Part shown: piece by piece, positions 61,209-64,000 of the stretch
How the letters are laid out: every line of letters begins with the position of its first letter
How positions within the stretch are numbered: the first letter of the stretch is position 1
From: Mesorhizobium sp.
GTDB taxonomy: Bacteria > Pseudomonadota > Alphaproteobacteria > Rhizobiales > Rhizobiaceae
Length of the DNA stretch: 64,000 nucleotides
NCBI GenBank assembly: GCA_019635735.1
Contig: JAHBYX010000009.1
Span: 1 to 64,000, forward strand
Direction: 5' to 3'
Notes under the pieces: generated by a model
Seen by the model: the letters and a program-made list of their open reading frames with translations, nothing else
Told to the model about the DNA's origin: nothing
Databases searched by the model: none
Position numbers and translations under genes: made by a program

Positions 61209-63479
61209 ATGCCCGATCACGTGCCCGGCCCGCGCGCACTACTGAGACGGCTCCGCGAGCTGATGGCGGAGGCGCTCGATCCGCAGGCGCGCCTCGACCG
61301 CATCGTGCGCGAGATCGCGAAGAACATGGTCGCGGAAGTGTGCTCGCTCTACGTGCTGCGGGCCGATTCGGTGCTCGAGCTCTATGCCACCGAAGGCCTC
61401 AATCCGGGGTCGGTCCACCTGGCGCAGCTGCGCCTCGGCCAGGGTCTTGTCGGCACGATCGCCGCAAGCGCCCGCGCGCTCAACCTGTCCGACGCGCAGA
61501 ATCACCCGGCCTTCGCCTACCTGCCGGAGACGGGCGAAGAGATCTACAACTCTTTCCTCGGCGTGCCGGTGCTGCGCGCCGGGCGCACGCTCGGCGTCCT
61601 CGTCGTCCAGAACAAGACCAAGCGCACCTATCGCGACGACGAGGTCGAGGCGCTCGAGACGATCGCCATGGTCATCGCCGAGATGATTGCCGCCGGCGAT
61701 CTGGCGCGGCTGATCCGGCCCGGCATGGAGCTCGACCTCACCCGGCCGGCGAGCTTCAGGGGGCTGGCCTTCAACGAAGGCGTCGGTCTCGGCCATGTCG
61801 TGCTGCACGAGCCGCGCATCGTCGTCACCAACCTGTTCAACGAGGATATCGAGGAAGAGCTGAAGCGCCTCGACGAGGCGTTGGGTTCGCTCAGGCTCTC
61901 CATCGACGACATGATGTCCCGCCGCGAGGTCGCCTTCGAGGGCGAGCACCGCGCCGTGCTCGAAGCCTATCGCATGTTCGCGCACGACCGCGGCTGGGTG
62001 CGGCGGCTGGAGGAGGCGATCCACAACGGCCTGTCGTCCGAGGCGGCGGTCGAGAAGGTGCAGAGCGACATGCGGGCGCGCATGACGCACATGACCGATC
62101 CCTACCTGCGCGAGCGGATGAGCGATTTCGACGATCTCGCCAACCGCCTGCTTCGCCAGCTGATGGGGCGGGGACCCGAGACGGTCGCCGCCAGCCTGCC
62201 GAAGGACGCCATCGTCGTCGCCCGCCAGATGGGCGCGGCGGAACTCCTCGACTACCCGCGCGAGAAGCTGCGCGGCCTGGTGCTGGAGGAAGGCTCCGTC
62301 ACCAGCCATGTGGTGATCGTCGCGCGCGCCATGGGCATCCCGGTCGCCGGCCAGCTCAAGGGCGTGGTGTCGATGTCGGAAAACGGCGATGCGATCATCG
62401 TCGACGGCGAGGACGGTACGGTGCAGCTCAGGCCGCAGCCCGACGTCGAGGCGGCCTATGCAGAGAAGGTGCGCTTCCGCGCCCGCCGGCAGGAGCTCTA
62501 CCGCGAACTGCGCGACAAGCCGTCGGTGTCGAAGGACGGCGTCCATGTCGACCTTATGATGAATGCCGGGCTGGCCGTCGACCTGCCGCAGCTCGCCGAG
62601 GCGGGCGCGGCCGGAATCGGCCTGTTCCGCACCGAGCTGCAGTTCATGGTCGCCGCCACCTTCCCCCGCGCCGAGGCGCAGGAGCGGCTCTATCGCGAGG
62701 TTCTCGACGCGGCCAAGGGCAAGCCCGTCACCTTCCGCACCATCGACATCGGCGGCGACAAGGTGCTGCCCTATTTCCGCGGTGCGGCGCAGGAGGAGAA
62801 TCCGGCGCTCGGCTGGCGCGCGATCCGGCTGACGCTCGATCGTCCGGGCCTGCTGCGCACCCAGGTGCGGGCGCTGTTGCGCGCCGCCGGCGGCGGCGAG
62901 TTGCGAATCATGCTGCCGATGGTGACGCAGCTCGACGAGATTCTGCAGGCGCGCGAGATCATCGACCGCGAAGTGCGCCACCTGTCGCGCCACGCCTATT
63001 TGCTTCCCACGACGCTGAAGATGGGCGCAATGGTCGAGGTGCCGGCGCTGTTGTGGCAGCTCGATGAACTGATGGAGGCGGTCGACTTCGTCTCGGTCGG
63101 CTCGAACGACCTGTTCCAGTTCGTCATGGCCACCGACCGAGGCAATGCGCTCCTGTCCGACCGGTTCGATCCGCTGTCGGTGCCGTTCCTGCGCGTCCTG
63201 AAGCAGATCGCCGACGCCGGAGCGCGCGCGAACACGCCGGTGACGCTGTGCGGCGAACTTGCCGGCCGCCCGATCTCGGCGATGACGCTGGTCGGCCTCG
63301 GCTACCGCTCGATCTCGATGTCGCCCGCGGCGATCGGCCCGGTGAAGGCGATGCTCACCGAACTCCAGGTCGGCCGCCTCGAGGACATGCTCTCGGCCGC
63401 GCTCGCCGCCGGCGGCGCTTTCCGAAACCTTCGCCGCGACCTGCAGGCCTTCGCCGCGGAAAACGGCATCCCGCTCTGA
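61209..63479 (+). CDS. ptsP: PTS-Ntr enzyme I (phosphoenolpyruvate-protein phosphotransferase)
   Basis: A 756-residue EI-Ntr. An N-terminal GAF domain (about residues 20-165) precedes the EI domains: the phosphorylated His367 is in SVTSHVVIVARAMGIPV, and the C-terminal PEP-binding barrel includes GLFRTELQFMVAA and SVGSNDLFQFVMATDRGN. It passes phosphate from PEP to NPr and EIIA-Ntr, linking nitrogen status to potassium transport, carbon and polymer metabolism. Its GAF domain senses 2-oxoglutarate or glutamine in relatives. ATG 61209 is chosen because family homology starts at MPDHVPGPRALL. Confidence 0.96.
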   Translation: MPDHVPGPRALLRRLRELMAEALDPQARLDRIVREIAKNMVAEVCSLYVLRADSVLELYATEGLNPGSVHLAQLRLGQGLVGTIAASARALNLSDAQNHPAFAYLPETGEEIYNSFLGVPVLRAGRTLGVLVVQNKTKRTYRDDEVEALETIAMVIAEMIAAGDLARLIRPGMELDLTRPASFRGLAFNEGVGLGHVVLHEPRIVVTNLFNEDIEEELKRLDEALGSLRLSIDDMMSRREVAFEGEHRAVLEAYRMFAHDRGWVRRLEEAIHNGLSSEAAVEKVQSDMRARMTHMTDPYLRERMSDFDDLANRLLRQLMGRGPETVAASLPKDAIVVARQMGAAELLDYPREKLRGLVLEEGSVTSHVVIVARAMGIPVAGQLKGVVSMSENGDAIIVDGEDGTVQLRPQPDVEAAYAEKVRFRARRQELYRELRDKPSVSKDGVHVDLMMNAGLAVDLPQLAEAGAAGIGLFRTELQFMVAATFPRAEAQERLYREVLDAAKGKPVTFRTIDIGGDKVLPYFRGAAQEENPALGWRAIRLTLDRPGLLRTQVRALLRAAGGGELRIMLPMVTQLDEILQAREIIDREVRHLSRHAYLLPTTLKMGAMVEVPALLWQLDELMEAVDFVSVGSNDLFQFVMATDRGNALLSDRFDPLSVPFLRVLKQIADAGARANTPVTLCGELAGRPISAMTLVGLGYRSISMSPAAIGPVKAMLTELQVGRLEDMLSAALAAGGAFRNLRRDLQAFAAENGIPL

Positions 63480-63618
63480 GGCTGCAAGATCAGGTCCGCT
63501 TGTCCGATCGGAGGTCGGTTCGGCTTCATTGTCCTGTAACAGCCTCGTTCAAGTGTGCTCCGGCCCGGATTCGTGATATGTTTCGGCTGTCTTAGAACGC
63601 AGCCTGTCGGACAAGCAG

Positions 63619-64000
63619 GTGGGCAGCAAGCCAATCAATGCTGCGACGACGCAGCGTTTCGAAGTCCGGTCGCATGACGGGACCCCGCTGGCCGTGTGGG
63701 TGGCAGGCGACGGCCCGGCCCTGGTGATGGTGCATGGCTCGATCGCGGATCACACGACCTTCGATTCTTTCGTCGAGGTGCTGAAGAGCGGTTTCACCAT
63801 ATATGCGATGGACCGCCGCGGCTTCGGCGCGAGCGGGGATGCCCCCGGCTATTCGATCGAGACCGAATTCGCCGATGTGGCGGCGGTGGTCGACGCGGTT
63901 GCCTCGCGGACCGGCGAACAGGTGGCTCTCTGGGGGCATTCCTACGGAGCGAATTGTGCGCTGGGCGGCGCGGCGTCGAGCCGCCATGTCAGCCACCTCA
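63619..64000 (+). CDS. Alpha/beta hydrolase, N-terminal part only
   Basis: Partial gene running off the right edge; about 127 residues visible from GTG 63619. The oxyanion motif VMVHGSIADH and the nucleophile elbow WGHSYGANCA (Ser in GHSYG) are clear, so it is a serine alpha/beta hydrolase. The part DGTPLAVWVAG upstream fits the family start. Reaction unknown; the catalytic acid and histidine are outside the window. Confidence 0.82.
   Translation, partial: MGSKPINAATTQRFEVRSHDGTPLAVWVAGDGPALVMVHGSIADHTTFDSFVEVLKSGFTIYAMDRRGFGASGDAPGYSIETEFADVAAVVDAVASRTGEQVALWGHSYGANCALGGAASSRHVSHL

Noticed and set aside
63498..63616. Distant inverted repeat GCTTGTCCGA / TCGGACAAGC around the start of the last gene
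   Set aside because: The arms are ten bases and about 100 bp apart, with no supporting structure between them; chance is plausible.

Overview
The window is GC-rich bacterial chromosome. Gene content and order point to an alphaproteobacterium of the order Hyphomicrobiales (Rhizobiales), most likely a Mesorhizobium/Aminobacter/Nitratireductor-like member of Phyllobacteriaceae. The clues are the etfAB-cobO-twin-transmembrane group, the secA-ppiC-argJ-GNAT-mutT and comF-grxC-nitrilase-DUF1178-ubiG-lysC-ptsP order, a PtsP-type EI-Ntr, typical rhizobial intergenic palindromes and an alphaproteobacterial anti-Shine-Dalgarno sRNA. This assignment is inference from gene order, not from a database search.

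Layout. (1) 1-8.2 kb is core genome: etfA (5' end only), etfB, a coiled-coil protein, a rhomboid protease, the cob(I)alamin adenosyltransferase, a HIG1-like protein, a YihY-type membrane protein, an EamA transporter, GluQRS, an AlkA-type glycosylase, an HNH protein and DsbB. (2) tRNA-Leu(CAA) at 8379-8463 is followed by an AT-rich stretch and a nine-gene leftward operon (8.7-17.0 kb) with a divergent LysR gene. Its content (FAD monooxygenase, Rieske ferredoxin, ring-cleavage-type VOC dioxygenase, C-C hydrolases, cyclase-family hydrolase, cupin, MFS carrier) reads as a catabolic pathway for an aromatic or N-heteroaromatic compound of unknown identity. (3) 18.1-24.3 kb holds a sugar-acid (uronate-like) module: DctP and fused DctQM TRAP transporter, two Gfo/Idh/MocA oxidoreductases, a divergent FCD-GntR regulator, and at its far end only the first ~77 codons of mannonate dehydratase uxuA. 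(4) 24.4-36.4 kb is an ectoine/hydroxyectoine uptake and degradation cluster (doeD-doeC-doeX-eutC-eutB-ehuADCB leftward; doeA, an M20 deacetylase and an FCD-GntR rightward). GTGCAC-centred palindromes lie in the divergent control region. (5) Immediately beyond it is a small RNA gene with three hairpins whose loops all carry CCTCCTCCC (alpha-r14/NfeR1 architecture), then an acyl-CoA synthetase and an envelope pair (GNAT plus flippase). (6) 41.4-64 kb is again mainly core genome: a DUF5615/DUF433 pair, secA with an unusual promoter-hairpin-U-run leader, a parvulin, a repeat-rich non-coding kilobase with a 223-bp tandem repeat, a self-controlled TetR/membrane-protein pair, argJ with a perfect hairpin before its start, a Flp pilin missed by length cut-offs, comF, grxC, nitrilase, VapBC, ubiG, an ABC-2 exporter, aspartokinase, PtsP and the start of an alpha/beta hydrolase.

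How the parts work together. The three catabolic modules each pair structural genes with a local regulator and a visible palindrome (LysR box at 17125-17147, GTATGG/CCATAC array at 23412-23436, GTGCAC array at 33109-33233). The most unusual signals are the triple anti-SD sRNA beside osmolyte catabolism, the decapitated uxuA that marks a rearrangement junction, the M20 enzyme sitting where ectoine clusters normally have DoeB/EutE, and the terminator-like hairpin at the very start of the predicted secA transcript. No CRISPR array, prophage, integrase or insertion sequence was found.
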